Source: Symsagittifera roscoffensis (taxonomy: Eukaryota; Xenacoelomorpha; Acoela; Convolutidae). From it: DNA of 64,000 bases. The position numbers were made by a program, and so were the translations under genes. Positions 26,201 to 36,190 of this stretch are shown here, one piece after another. Within the stretch, counting starts at the first letter, position 1. Each line of letters opens with the position of its first letter. The stretch is taken from contig NC_087066.1 in the NCBI RefSeq assembly GCF_963678635.1, positions 33,919,301 to 33,983,300 of the forward strand, in the 5' to 3' direction. The notes below the pieces were generated by a model. The model had not been told where the DNA came from and ran no database searches. It saw only the letters and a program-made list of their open reading frames with translations.

Positions 26201-26454
26201 TGGAACCTGATCTAAACTACATTTTATGATTGGATAAATTAGATATTTTACCAATGTAAAGTATTTAATACTAACCAATCATGATCCATCTAACTAACAA
26301 CCCACTTATTTGTAAGTGCTGAAGTTACTTGTAATTTCAGCACCAGAGAGATTTGAATTTAACTTAGAAATTAGTTGGACTCTCCCGAGCACTTCAGCAG
26401 CCGCAATAAACCAGTATACCCTAGATCTATTGAGCCTAGCAGAGGCTAGTTAAA
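26201..26454 (+). repeat. 5' LTR of copy 2, truncated (254 of 410 bp)
   Basis: It is identical to the first 254 bp of the 3' LTR except for one base. Identity stops at CTAGTTAAA (26454), and the remaining ~156 bp of LTR, expected to include U5, are absent. It keeps AATAAA at 26405-26410 and the hairpin at 26316-26343, here with one G.T pair. A deletion after integration is the simplest explanation, because reverse transcription normally restores both LTRs. Confidence 0.85.
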
Positions 26455-27052
26455 TTAGATTAGAAATTAGACAAAAACATTTACAAAATGTTATACGACA
26501 ATAATTTAATCGAAATGTCTCTACGACTCAATAGATCAGAGCCAATATTCCGAACCATAACAGAACTACCCGGAATTGGAAGAAGACCTCGAACCAGAGA
26601 CGACATACGACAAAGTAGAAACTTGCCATATAGCTATATGATAGTTAGGCAAAAACCAGAACAAACTTTTATATTTAGAATATTACTGGCAATGAATTTA
26701 GATTTTCATTTGCAAACATAAAACCTTGAAGTTAATCTTCAAAATCATTTCAGGCGCTAAACAAAATTATTAATATACAATAACGATTGATAAAAAGATC
26801 TAAGATCGTTTTCCTAAAACTCTGCAGTAATATACAAAACATGTTTGAAAAATATTTATTGAAAAATAAAAATAAAAATTAGTAGCATGACAATAAATGG
26901 TTAGTAATCATAAATCATCCTGTTGTTCCAGCTCCATCATCTAAAACATAACAGCAATCATAAACCCACTAATATCATCAAAACACTAAATCTTTCCTTT
27001 ACACACATTTAAAAAATTTATTAAAACTTAAATTCACTTAATTTTAAAACCA

Positions 27053-27137
27053 GATCATCAAGGCTTATCCTTGGATCTTAAATCATTTTCTACTTAATTA
27101 AATTTCAAATTTGATCATCAAGGCTTATCCTTGGATC
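27053..27137 (+). other. Two tandem stem-loops in the leader
   Basis: A 25-nt unit beginning GATCATCAAGGCTTATCC occurs at 27053-27077 and again at 27113-27137, exactly 60 nt apart. Each can fold with ATCAAGG pairing to CCTTGGAT around a CTTAT loop. Duplicated hairpins before gag are typical places for packaging or dimerisation signals, but that role is inferred from position only. Confidence 0.4.
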
Positions 27138-27355
27138 AAACAGAACAACTTTGTTCTCCCCCACCCACTTAATTAGTGTCTAACGACCTCAAACGTCGAT
27201 TCACTACCCAACCCTTTCTAAAGACCTAAGACTAATAGAAATTTTTAAACAAAACTAATCATTCAAATTAGGATAAACAGTGAAGAACTTCGGTTATTCA
27301 TCCTTCACTTGACCCCCCCCCCCTCTTACCAGACCCAGGATAAATCTTAGACTTA

Positions 27356-27477
27356 GTAAGTTTAAAATAGTATCTAACGAACTACTCGCGTTCTAATTAT
27401 ACCTGAACCTTGTGGATCGATTTACTATTCTCCAACCCTTGAACACAATCACTACCCCTAAGTAAGATTAAGTAAGT
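27356..27477 (+). promoter_or_regulatory. Candidate 5' splice donors in the leader
   Basis: GTAAGT at 27356-27361, GTAAGA at 27462-27467 and GTAAGT at 27472-27477 match the metazoan splice-donor consensus and lie upstream of every gene of the element. Env in retroviruses is usually made from an mRNA spliced from such a leader donor. Nothing in the sequence proves use. Confidence 0.25.
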
Positions 27478-27658
27478 TAACACCTTAGCTTATACTAGCC
27501 ACGAGAAAGTAAAAAATCATTCTTCGGAATCGATATACTTTTCTCTCCAACCCTGAACAAATAGACCCAGGTTAAGCTAACCAAAAAATCGTAAGAACTA
27601 ACAGTTTAGGAAAATAGAAATCATTTAACAACCTTTTGCATCCGTCATCCTAAACCTT

Positions 27659-28126
27659 ATGTCATTTAAAAACCTAGGAAATAAACAAACAATCGTTTTA
27701 CAAAATTGTGAAATAGATAACAAAAAATACGACCTTGTAATCACACCTCATACACAAACAGTTGGATACATTCGAACAAAACGACAAACACTAAAAAGAA
27801 AAATAATAACGAAACAAAGACAAATAACACGAAAAAGATTTTCAAAAAATCGAAACGCATTTTCAGAATCAGAAACCAACAGTTTAGACGAACTTTACAA
27901 ACTAAAAGAATCAATAGATAAAAATTACCCACTTCACGATCAATTATATTTTTCTGACTCAGAAACAACTTCAAATTCATCAAAAAGAGGAAAAAGAAGA
28001 ATAAAAAAACAGTACAAACACAAACCAGTACATTTATACAATTGGAATCAACCAATTCGACACATTAATAATTACATATTAACAGTCATAGAACGAAAAA
28101 ATGAGCTCAACGCACACTCCAGGTGA
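27659..28126 (+). CDS. Small basic pre-gag protein (155 aa)
   Basis: This open frame starts MSFKNLGNKQTIVLQ and overlaps the start of gag by 26 nt in a different frame (+2 versus 0). The middle is strongly basic (KRQTLKRKIITKQRQITRKR), followed by an acidic/serine part (SDSETTSNSSKRGKRRIKK) and a second basic patch, so nucleic-acid binding or nuclear targeting is possible. I recognise no family. It precedes gag on the same RNA and would be the first long frame met by ribosomes, so gag may be reached by leaky scanning or reinitiation. Copy 1 does not cover this region, so conservation cannot be judged from the window. Confidence 0.5.
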   Translation: MSFKNLGNKQTIVLQNCEIDNKKYDLVITPHTQTVGYIRTKRQTLKRKIITKQRQITRKRFSKNRNAFSESETNSLDELYKLKESIDKNYPLHDQLYFSDSETTSNSSKRGKRRIKKQYKHKPVHLYNWNQPIRHINNYILTVIERKNELNAHSR

Positions 28127-31100
28127 AGAAAGTCCAGATGATGATGAAATCTTTCCCTTTATAGTAGATGCAACCACTGATAGAGGACAGCATATATTTT
28201 GCAAAAATTTACTATTAAATTTATTTGAACCCGGAATCAGTCGATGTAAAACAGAGTTCCCAGATGTAAAAATCAAAAGACAAATCATAGACCACTACTT
28301 AAAAGATATATGCAACATAACACAACAGTATGGAATCTACTCCATAGAATTCACCTCACCAAACCATAATAATAGAAAATATACAATTCAAACAGACGAT
28401 CTTGATTTAGAATTTTCAAAAGTTTTTTCAGAATATATAAAAAGCATCCAATATCATAACTCACAAAGAGCAAACTCCATATTCACCAATGAAGTTTTCG
28501 CAATAATATATAGTTATATTTCGATATTAGAAAACGAAATCCCAATAACAAATGTCTCACCGACAGAAACATCTAAACATTTAAGAGTACGACATGAAAT
28601 CACACTACTCTCTAGTTATTTAAACATCATTAAAGAAAATTTCACGAAAGACGACGTTTCACAACATACCAAACACGATTTACAAAAAATTTTGGCATGG
28701 TTCATAATAGATTATTTCACACACAATATTGATTTAATTGCACAAGCAAGAAAAAATTTTAGACCCCAAAACTCGAACGATGATACCGCTATCACAGAAC
28801 AATCAGATTATGTTTGGGACCCCGAATGGTCTCATCCCGCATTTATAAGCTTCCCACAAACAATCTCAAGTCAAGCAATAAGTACAATATCTTACATAAG
28901 AGATTATGTAAAAGTAATACCATTAACCATTGATGCAACACCATTAAACTATAATACATTTTTACCCGATACACAAAATAATAGTTTAAACTCTACAGTC
29001 ATACACAACGAAAACCTCAATGGAACTAGGAATCTTACTCAACAAGATATCCAGACACCATCACACTTCATAAATGAAGAAATTGTACACACAACAACTA
29101 CACAACAAAGTATTTCACCAATACGCCCAAATTTAACAACACCAAGAAATACAAATCCTTCACAAACACAGGTAACCTTACAATCAACCGTTAAACCTTC
29201 GGTTGCCCCTAAATATTCACATATGGATTACCAAACATACAGACCCATGACAATACCATCAAAAACACGCAAAACATTCACTAGAAACAACTTTACAGAC
29301 CATAATTATAATTATACACATCCATCAAAAACATATAATCAACCACAAAGAAATTTTAACCAATATACAAGATCTCGAAATTGGGATAACCCAATGACCC
29401 AACCTAATTCAATAAATTTCCAAACAAATCCTCCACAGGATCACAGTGAAAATTACCCATTTTTTCAACAAAATAAAAATAAAAAACAGACATCTTATCA
29501 AATGGATTATTTATCCTCAGATGATGATTTCTTACAACCAGATATATTTGCACCAAATACTCAAGAATATCGTAGACAAGGAATACAGAAAACACGTACA
29601 AATCATAGAAATTTTTCTCCACAACCAATAGATGCACAACATCAACAACCAATTCAACAACAAAATCTAATTAATACACAATCTTTTCAACCAACTCAAC
29701 AACAAAATCCAATGACTGCACACTCGTATCAACCATCACAAATGCAAAATGAAATACCACTCCCATATTATCTCCAACAACATGAAATAACAAGAAACCA
29801 ACTTTCAAATTTTTCCCAAATGCCAAATGCAGCAGAATCATTACAAATGACAATGAATCCATACCTTATGGGTGGATCATCAATAACATCAAACAAACCT
29901 TTAATGGTTTTCACAGGAACAGACCCTGAATACTCTGTAGAAGATTATTTAAATGCAGTAACAGCAAACCTGATTTTAAATATTGGACCTGAACCAATAA
30001 ATACGCCACTACATCAAAATTGGATACATCGACGCACAGCGTTAATACAAACAACCTTAGATGGCGCAGCCCAAAAATGGTTTTCAGTACTACCTCTAGA
30101 AATAAAATCAAACTGGAAAAGGTTTACACAGGAATTTTCAAAAATGTTTGACTCCGAAAGAAACAAACAACAACAAAGAGTTTTATGTAATGAAATTCGC
30201 AGATTACCAAACGAAACCATCAAGCAAATAGCAGTACGAATCGAAACACTAGTTCGAAAAGCATACTCACTAAATACACATGACTATAAAAACACAAAGA
30301 TGACAGAAATCTTAATGATGACCTTAACACCACAATTAAGGAAAATAGCAATAAAAAAGAGAGCATCCCATCCTTCTTCAATTCGAGAACCCGATTTAGA
30401 TTTTCGAAAACTAGTAGACAAATTAGAACAAGCAGAAATCACGATGAAACTAGAAGAAACGGAAAATCTGAAATTACAATACGTTAACAGAATTGAAACG
30501 ACTCCCACTAATATTAATAATATACAGGAATCAGAGACAGACCTCGTTGAAAAAATCACTGAAATACTCAATATTTACGAAAAGAACCCGAACTTTAAAG
30601 GCAAACCATCTTTCAAAAAATGGTGTAATTATTGCCGACGATACGGACATAGTATTTCCGAATGTAGACAAAAACAGCAAGACAATCAAAATAAACCTCA
30701 AAAATATAAAGAACCAAATAAATCATTCTATCAATACATGAAAAAAGATCAAAATCTACCGAACAAAACAGTCCACAGCAATAACAGTTCAGGAAAACCA
30801 CTCCCGAACAATACAAACTATACAAGAAATCAATCACCATATAACTCAAGTTATAGAGGAAGATCACCAGAACGAAGAAACACGAATAATTCATCACAAA
30901 ATCACTACAATAGACCAAATAGTCGAAATAACTACTCCAGATCAAATTCAAATACACAACGATTTGTTTCTAGATCTAATTCCCAATCAAGAAATAACTA
31001 CTATCCAAACAACCAATCACGAAATTCATCATACAATAGGAATAGAAACTACTCCTATAATCGAAATAGAAGTTATTCAAACAACCGAAACCAGAATTAC

Positions 31101-33686
31101 CCGAACAATCAATCAAGGAATAACTCATATAATAGATCGAACTATAACAGACCAAACAATAATTACCAAAACAGATCGCGAAATAATTCACAAAATCGAC
31201 ACTCAAGTTATAATAATCGTTATAGAAATTATTCCCAATCACCACACCGGAATAATAATAACTATAATAATTCTAATAATCGCCACAGAAGTAGTACACC
31301 TAAACATCAAAGACAAATCAATCAAGTACAGTCAAATCCAGAAACAACATCAGACCCTCCAGGTATTGATGACACAGTAACTGATACGTTACAACTCAAT
31401 CAAATAAACTGTACATCATCAGATTCAGAAAGTGATACTGAAAACACTCTTTCTATCAATATGATAAAAGTCGAAAATGACTATGAATCTGTCATATATG
31501 AACAACCCTTTTCATCACACATATATGAAAATCAATCAGAATTTCTCCAAAATTATTACACTACACCCATAAATTCCACACCAACGACGCAAGAAACAAA
31601 TGAGATTAACACCACAAATCAAACCAATAAAAATACCAAAACAAAATGCTTGAATACAAACCACATTTATCAAAATATACAAAAAGAACAACCCAAAGAA
31701 AAAATTTGGACAATACCATTTCTCTTAGAAAGCCCAAGAAACAAAGAATTTCAACCACCAGACCTTGAAATAGATTTTTTAATTGATTCAGGAGCAGAAT
31801 CAAACATAATAAACATCCCCACATGGAATGAAATAAAAACTTTACACCCAAAGCTAACACCTCTTGAAACCTCCAGTAAGTTAGCAACAGCACAAGGATC
31901 AACATTGATAAACTACGGAAAAATCCAATTATTTCTCCTCCCCACCAGAACAATGGAACAAAGCAAAATTTTAAATAAGCCATTTAAACAAATATTCCAT
32001 ATCACTGACATTAAATATAATATCATTGGAATACCATTTATTTCGAAGTATATACCAACAATTAACATACTAAATAGTAAAATATTAATCAAAGATAAAT
32101 ATACAAAAACAAAAGAAACATCCTTAACATTTTTTCAAAGATTAAATAAACAACCACCATTCTTTTCAAAATTCTACCCGATATTTAACCAACAAAGAAA
32201 ACACCTAAAACCACTATCAGGAAATATCTATAATTTTTCAATCAAACAAGTTCACCAATATGATAAAGAACAAAACAAACAAAAATTTTATATGTCAGAA
32301 TTTGAATTCAAACCTATTCACAAATTTTTCAAAATCACAATCTCATCCATAAAATATTTGAAAAATTCGAATTCCGATATCATTTCCTTACATGTCTATA
32401 ACAACACACCTTACCAAGTAACATTACCTTTAGGACTTTTAGGATATTGTGAAACCAACGCTACAATATCACCAATACACGAAAAAGCCTATCGCGTAAA
32501 TAATATACTCCAATTACTAGATATTTGCCAATCTACAATTCTTAATGAAGAATTATCTATAAATAATATAATAAGTAACGAAAACAGAAATACGGATTAT
32601 TTCACAAAAACTCCATATTTAAAACCTACATTCAACATAAGTAACTACACAGAGGACCAACAAAAATTTTTAACAATGTTTAATTTCCAACATTCACAAA
32701 TAACACAAGACGAATTCGAAAAATTAGCCAAACAGCTAATTAAATATTCATCAGTCTATGCAACATCAAAATTCGATGTTGGAAAAATCAGTTCATCACT
32801 ACATCTCCCGTTAAAACCAGACGCAGTTTTCAAAAAACAGAGAGCAAGTAAAGTACCAATTCACTTACATGATAAAGTGAACAGATTACTCGATATTTTA
32901 GAACAATACAACATTATATCACCAGTTAATAAAGAAGAACAACCAAAAGGCAACACATTTATCAACCCCGTTATCATTCTAGCTAAAGGAGAATCATTAA
33001 AAATCGTTCTCGACGCTAGATACCTCAATTCACTCATAGATGAATCAAAATGTAATTGGCCCATTGAACCAATACAAGTTATTTTAACAAAAATAAACGG
33101 CAAATACTTTACAACCGCCGATATGAATAGTGCATACAATCAAATGCCACTAGATGAACAATCACGACGTTTAACACAATTTGTTATCGGAAACCAACAA
33201 TATGAATTCAACCGCTTATTCTATGGAATATCCATAGGACCAGCAGCATTTTCAGCTTTTATGAGCAAAATTTTTAGACCACTGATACTCAAGAAAAACG
33301 CAATCACCTATTTAGACGATGTTTTTATGCAATCACAAACAAAAGACGAGATGTTCAATGTTTTAGAAAAATATCACCAAATACTTCAGAACGAAAATCT
33401 GAAGGCCGCCCCCGATAAATCACACTTCTTTTTGACAAGAGTTAAATTCTTAGGACATAATATAGAAAGAAAAACAATCACTCCATTGAAATCACGCATT
33501 GACGCTATTCAAAAACTTCAACCACCAACAAATAAAAAGAAAATCCAAGAATTTCTTGGAATGTTAAACTTTTTAAGTAAATATGTTTATAAAATGCAAT
33601 TATACTACGACCATTTTATAACATCCTTAGACAACAAAATAATTTTGAATGGAACGCAGAACATCAAACACGATTTGAAGAAATAA
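28101..33686 (+). CDS. gag-pol: Gag-protease-reverse transcriptase polyprotein (1861 codons)
   Basis: Gag and Pol are fused in one frame, with no gag-pol shift. Residues 1-600 form a long, partly Gln/Asn/Thr-rich N-terminal extension. A Gypsy-type capsid region lies at about 600-780 (FTGTDPEYSVEDYLNA, LDGAAQKWFSVLP). A CCHC zinc knuckle follows at C842/C845/H850/C855, then an Asn/Arg/Ser/Tyr-rich low-complexity tract at about 925-1073. The aspartic protease motif DSGA is at D1229. The RT palm has D1674 (ADMNSAYNQMPL) and the YLDD box at 1737-1740. The frame ends soon after the RT connection start (GMLNFLSKYVYKMQ), at a point where the -1 frame takes over with the expected next residues. I read this as a one-base lesion near 33600. 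A programmed shift is possible but no slippery heptamer is visible. The ATG has A at -3. Confidence 0.9.
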   Translation: MSSTHTPGEESPDDDEIFPFIVDATTDRGQHIFCKNLLLNLFEPGISRCKTEFPDVKIKRQIIDHYLKDICNITQQYGIYSIEFTSPNHNNRKYTIQTDDLDLEFSKVFSEYIKSIQYHNSQRANSIFTNEVFAIIYSYISILENEIPITNVSPTETSKHLRVRHEITLLSSYLNIIKENFTKDDVSQHTKHDLQKILAWFIIDYFTHNIDLIAQARKNFRPQNSNDDTAITEQSDYVWDPEWSHPAFISFPQTISSQAISTISYIRDYVKVIPLTIDATPLNYNTFLPDTQNNSLNSTVIHNENLNGTRNLTQQDIQTPSHFINEEIVHTTTTQQSISPIRPNLTTPRNTNPSQTQVTLQSTVKPSVAPKYSHMDYQTYRPMTIPSKTRKTFTRNNFTDHNYNYTHPSKTYNQPQRNFNQYTRSRNWDNPMTQPNSINFQTNPPQDHSENYPFFQQNKNKKQTSYQMDYLSSDDDFLQPDIFAPNTQEYRRQGIQKTRTNHRNFSPQPIDAQHQQPIQQQNLINTQSFQPTQQQNPMTAHSYQPSQMQNEIPLPYYLQQHEITRNQLSNFSQMPNAAESLQMTMNPYLMGGSSITSNKPLMVFTGTDPEYSVEDYLNAVTANLILNIGPEPINTPLHQNWIHRRTALIQTTLDGAAQKWFSVLPLEIKSNWKRFTQEFSKMFDSERNKQQQRVLCNEIRRLPNETIKQIAVRIETLVRKAYSLNTHDYKNTKMTEILMMTLTPQLRKIAIKKRASHPSSIREPDLDFRKLVDKLEQAEITMKLEETENLKLQYVNRIETTPTNINNIQESETDLVEKITEILNIYEKNPNFKGKPSFKKWCNYCRRYGHSISECRQKQQDNQNKPQKYKEPNKSFYQYMKKDQNLPNKTVHSNNSSGKPLPNNTNYTRNQSPYNSSYRGRSPERRNTNNSSQNHYNRPNSRNNYSRSNSNTQRFVSRSNSQSRNNYYPNNQSRNSSYNRNRNYSYNRNRSYSNNRNQNYPNNQSRNNSYNRSNYNRPNNNYQNRSRNNSQNRHSSYNNRYRNYSQSPHRNNNNYNNSNNRHRSSTPKHQRQINQVQSNPETTSDPPGIDDTVTDTLQLNQINCTSSDSESDTENTLSINMIKVENDYESVIYEQPFSSHIYENQSEFLQNYYTTPINSTPTTQETNEINTTNQTNKNTKTKCLNTNHIYQNIQKEQPKEKIWTIPFLLESPRNKEFQPPDLEIDFLIDSGAESNIINIPTWNEIKTLHPKLTPLETSSKLATAQGSTLINYGKIQLFLLPTRTMEQSKILNKPFKQIFHITDIKYNIIGIPFISKYIPTINILNSKILIKDKYTKTKETSLTFFQRLNKQPPFFSKFYPIFNQQRKHLKPLSGNIYNFSIKQVHQYDKEQNKQKFYMSEFEFKPIHKFFKITISSIKYLKNSNSDIISLHVYNNTPYQVTLPLGLLGYCETNATISPIHEKAYRVNNILQLLDICQSTILNEELSINNIISNENRNTDYFTKTPYLKPTFNISNYTEDQQKFLTMFNFQHSQITQDEFEKLAKQLIKYSSVYATSKFDVGKISSSLHLPLKPDAVFKKQRASKVPIHLHDKVNRLLDILEQYNIISPVNKEEQPKGNTFINPVIILAKGESLKIVLDARYLNSLIDESKCNWPIEPIQVILTKINGKYFTTADMNSAYNQMPLDEQSRRLTQFVIGNQQYEFNRLFYGISIGPAAFSAFMSKIFRPLILKKNAITYLDDVFMQSQTKDEMFNVLEKYHQILQNENLKAAPDKSHFFLTRVKFLGHNIERKTITPLKSRIDAIQKLQPPTNKKKIQEFLGMLNFLSKYVYKMQLYYDHFITSLDNKIILNGTQNIKHDLKK

Positions 33687-36190
33687 AGAAACTTTTAACT
33701 GAACAAATTTCAAACACAATTCCAGATTCAAATCAACCATTTTATGCAATGTGCGATGCTTCGAACTTTGGCATCGGTGCAGCACTATTACAATCACATA
33801 ATGGTACAAATAAAATGAACCTCATATCAGCAAATTCTCGATTATTCACTCAAGCAGAGCTACGACTCTCAACTCTAATGAGAGAATGTACAGCCATAAT
33901 ATATACACTGACAGAATATGAATTTCTGATACTTGGATCAAAACATCCAACAGTTTTATTCACAGACCATAAACCAATCATCTTTCTCTTTACACAAAAA
34001 TCTAACCCAAACCACCGAGTTTACAGATTTCAACTAATTCTAATGAAATTTCCAAACTTACATATAGTTTGGACTGCAGGAAAAAATCTTGCATTACCAG
34101 ACACCTTAAGTCGAAATACACCACCTGAATTACTTACACGAAAAACAACAGTTGAAATACCCAAAAACATAAAATTCTACCTTGCAGAAAACAAAACATC
34201 ACCCCGATTGGAATGCAAATATGCAGTAAAAACTGATATTGAACAATCACAAATAAATAGTTTACAACATTTCCCACTTTATTTAGATTGTCAAAATAAT
34301 CATTATGAAGTTGATTTACTTGGAACATCAACTTTCAAACCAATCCCATATTCTCAATGGATAAAAAATAACACCCAACAAAAACGAACAAAACAACACC
34401 AAACTAAAAAAGACCATTTTCCACTAATAGAAAAAGAAGATTTAACTGATAAAATAAATTTATCAGGACCACAAACAAATGATTCAAAATACACAATAAA
34501 TCAAGTTTTTGACCTTCACGACCCACTTGATACAATACCCTTATCTAAATTAGAAATCGAAAACATTTTTCTCCCCCCAACAGAAATAATTACAATTTCA
34601 ACACTGAAACAATATCAAAACCTTGACCCAGTAATTCGACAACTGAAATCATGGCACAAATATAAAACTAAACCTATCAAAGCAGATTCAACCATTCTAG
34701 GAAACAAAACACTCCTCCGATACTTTCGCAAATTTAACAACACAATAATTAACGAAAATACAGACCTTTTAGAGTATAACCTGAATGAATCTACAGTTCC
34801 ATGTCTCCCTTTAAGTATGATTCTTATAGCTTTTAATATTTCACATACACAAAATATTAAAGGACACTCTGGATCAGAGAAAACATATTCAAATTTTATA
34901 CAAAACTTTTATTTCCCAAATGCACCAATTTGGATAAAAGTACTATGCAATGATTGTATAGTATGTCAACTAAATAAACCTTACCCAAATCAAAAACAAA
35001 TAGCACAAAAACAAGATTTTAAAGGACAAAGCTTGTACTTTAACCATCGTATCTCATTTGATACTAAAGGACCAATTTCACCCTCATCAGAAGGAAACTC
35101 CTACATTATGGTAATTGTTGACGCATTTACACATTATGTAGCACTTAACCCAGTACCACATTGTAACGCTTATTACGCTTACACAACACTCTATGAACAC
35201 TGGATAGCAAAATTCGGACTACCAGAAATTTTAGTTACAGACAACGGTACAGAATTCATAAATAATGAAATTATCACACTATGTCATTTATATAACATTA
35301 AACACAAACCACGTACATCTCATGCACCTTGGACAAACGGCTTAGTCGAAGGTATGAACCGTTCATTACAAGAATATCTTAGATGTATCATCAACGGAAA
35401 TGATACAAAATATACCGAATGGTCAGCAGATGTAAAATTATTTCCCTTAGCATATAATTCACAAATTACGACAACTCTAGGAATGTCACCATACGAAATG
35501 GTTTTTAACCAAAAGCCACGCAAACCAATAATGTTTACAGCAAATTCTCATAAAAACGCACAAGGTTATTGCCAACCAAATAAAGACTCAATTTGTTATA
35601 ACCTACCTTTACATACACACGATGAATATCATTTTCATCACCCACAAATTCTTAAACTAGCCTCCGGTACACACACCGAATGGATTCTAAATAAAGATAA
35701 AAAACACAATGAAATTTATCAAAAAATAACAAAAAAGTTATTACAAAGACAAAACATTAATGAACAAATCAATTCACGTTTTACACCAGCCTCCGATTTA
35801 AAAATTGGAACATTTGTTTTAATACCTAATTTTAATACTCAAAAAGGAATTTCTAAAAAATTACAACCCCTTCGAAAAGGACCATACCAAATAATTGCAA
35901 AACCCACTGATGTCACATATAAAATTACCGACTCAAACAAAAAAGAAATCGTTCAACATCGAAACAACCTATTACCTTATTACCCAAAAGAATACGCACT
36001 CCGCGAATTAACTCAATTATATTCTTTCACAGGATTAAAAATCATTCAAAATGAACCACATCTGAAAAACACAGAACAAAATGATAACCCCACCGAAAAT
36101 CAAAACACAAAACCAACCGCCACCAAAAACAATACACAAAACCATAAAGAATCTCCAAAACAAAGAAAAAATAGAAAAATGACCGAATAA
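33602..36190 (+). CDS. pol: RNase H and integrase part of Pol (frame-shifted from upstream pol)
   Basis: This frame is open from about 33602; the first ATG is at 33749, from which residues are numbered. RNase H has D3 (MCDAS), E46 (MRECTA), D73 (FTDHKP) and D118 (LPDTLS). The integrase zinc region is H366, H373, C403 and C406 (CNDCIVC). The catalytic triad is D438 (FDTKGP), D498 (VTDNGTEF) and E534 (GLVEGMN), with 35 residues between the last two. A GPY/F module (RKGPYQII) and HRNNLLPYYPKEY follow. No chromodomain is seen, and the C-terminus is a hydrophilic tail. It lies one base out of frame with 28101-33686, so no single ribosome reads through without a shift. Copy 1 lacks the junction, so it cannot decide between mutation and programmed shift. 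Confidence 0.88.
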   Translation: MLRPFYNILRQQNNFEWNAEHQTRFEEIKKLLTEQISNTIPDSNQPFYAMCDASNFGIGAALLQSHNGTNKMNLISANSRLFTQAELRLSTLMRECTAIIYTLTEYEFLILGSKHPTVLFTDHKPIIFLFTQKSNPNHRVYRFQLILMKFPNLHIVWTAGKNLALPDTLSRNTPPELLTRKTTVEIPKNIKFYLAENKTSPRLECKYAVKTDIEQSQINSLQHFPLYLDCQNNHYEVDLLGTSTFKPIPYSQWIKNNTQQKRTKQHQTKKDHFPLIEKEDLTDKINLSGPQTNDSKYTINQVFDLHDPLDTIPLSKLEIENIFLPPTEIITISTLKQYQNLDPVIRQLKSWHKYKTKPIKADSTILGNKTLLRYFRKFNNTIINENTDLLEYNLNESTVPCLPLSMILIAFNISHTQNIKGHSGSEKTYSNFIQNFYFPNAPIWIKVLCNDCIVCQLNKPYPNQKQIAQKQDFKGQSLYFNHRISFDTKGPISPSSEGNSYIMVIVDAFTHYVALNPVPHCNAYYAYTTLYEHWIAKFGLPEILVTDNGTEFINNEIITLCHLYNIKHKPRTSHAPWTNGLVEGMNRSLQEYLRCIINGNDTKYTEWSADVKLFPLAYNSQITTTLGMSPYEMVFNQKPRKPIMFTANSHKNAQGYCQPNKDSICYNLPLHTHDEYHFHHPQILKLASGTHTEWILNKDKKHNEIYQKITKKLLQRQNINEQINSRFTPASDLKIGTFVLIPNFNTQKGISKKLQPLRKGPYQIIAKPTDVTYKITDSNKKEIVQHRNNLLPYYPKEYALRELTQLYSFTGLKIIQNEPHLKNTEQNDNPTENQNTKPTATKNNTQNHKESPKQRKNRKMTE

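Larger units (their letters stand above)
26455..27658 (+). other. 5' leader of copy 2
   Basis: This is about 1.2 kb of mostly non-coding sequence before the first gene. It contains a 77-codon open frame (26488-26721, MLYDNNLIEMSLRLNRS...) without recognisable motifs, two tandem stem-loops (27053-27137), a run of 11 C (27313-27323), and three GTAAGT/GTAAGA motifs (27356, 27462, 27472) that could act as splice donors for subgenomic mRNAs. No tRNA-complementary primer-binding site is recognisable next to the LTR, as expected if it was lost with the LTR end. Confidence 0.5.

Noticed and set aside
28096-28102. A AAA AAT slippery heptamer at the pre-gag/gag overlap
   Set aside because: A -1 shift here from the pre-gag frame does not enter the gag frame (gag needs +1), and gag has its own well-placed ATG.
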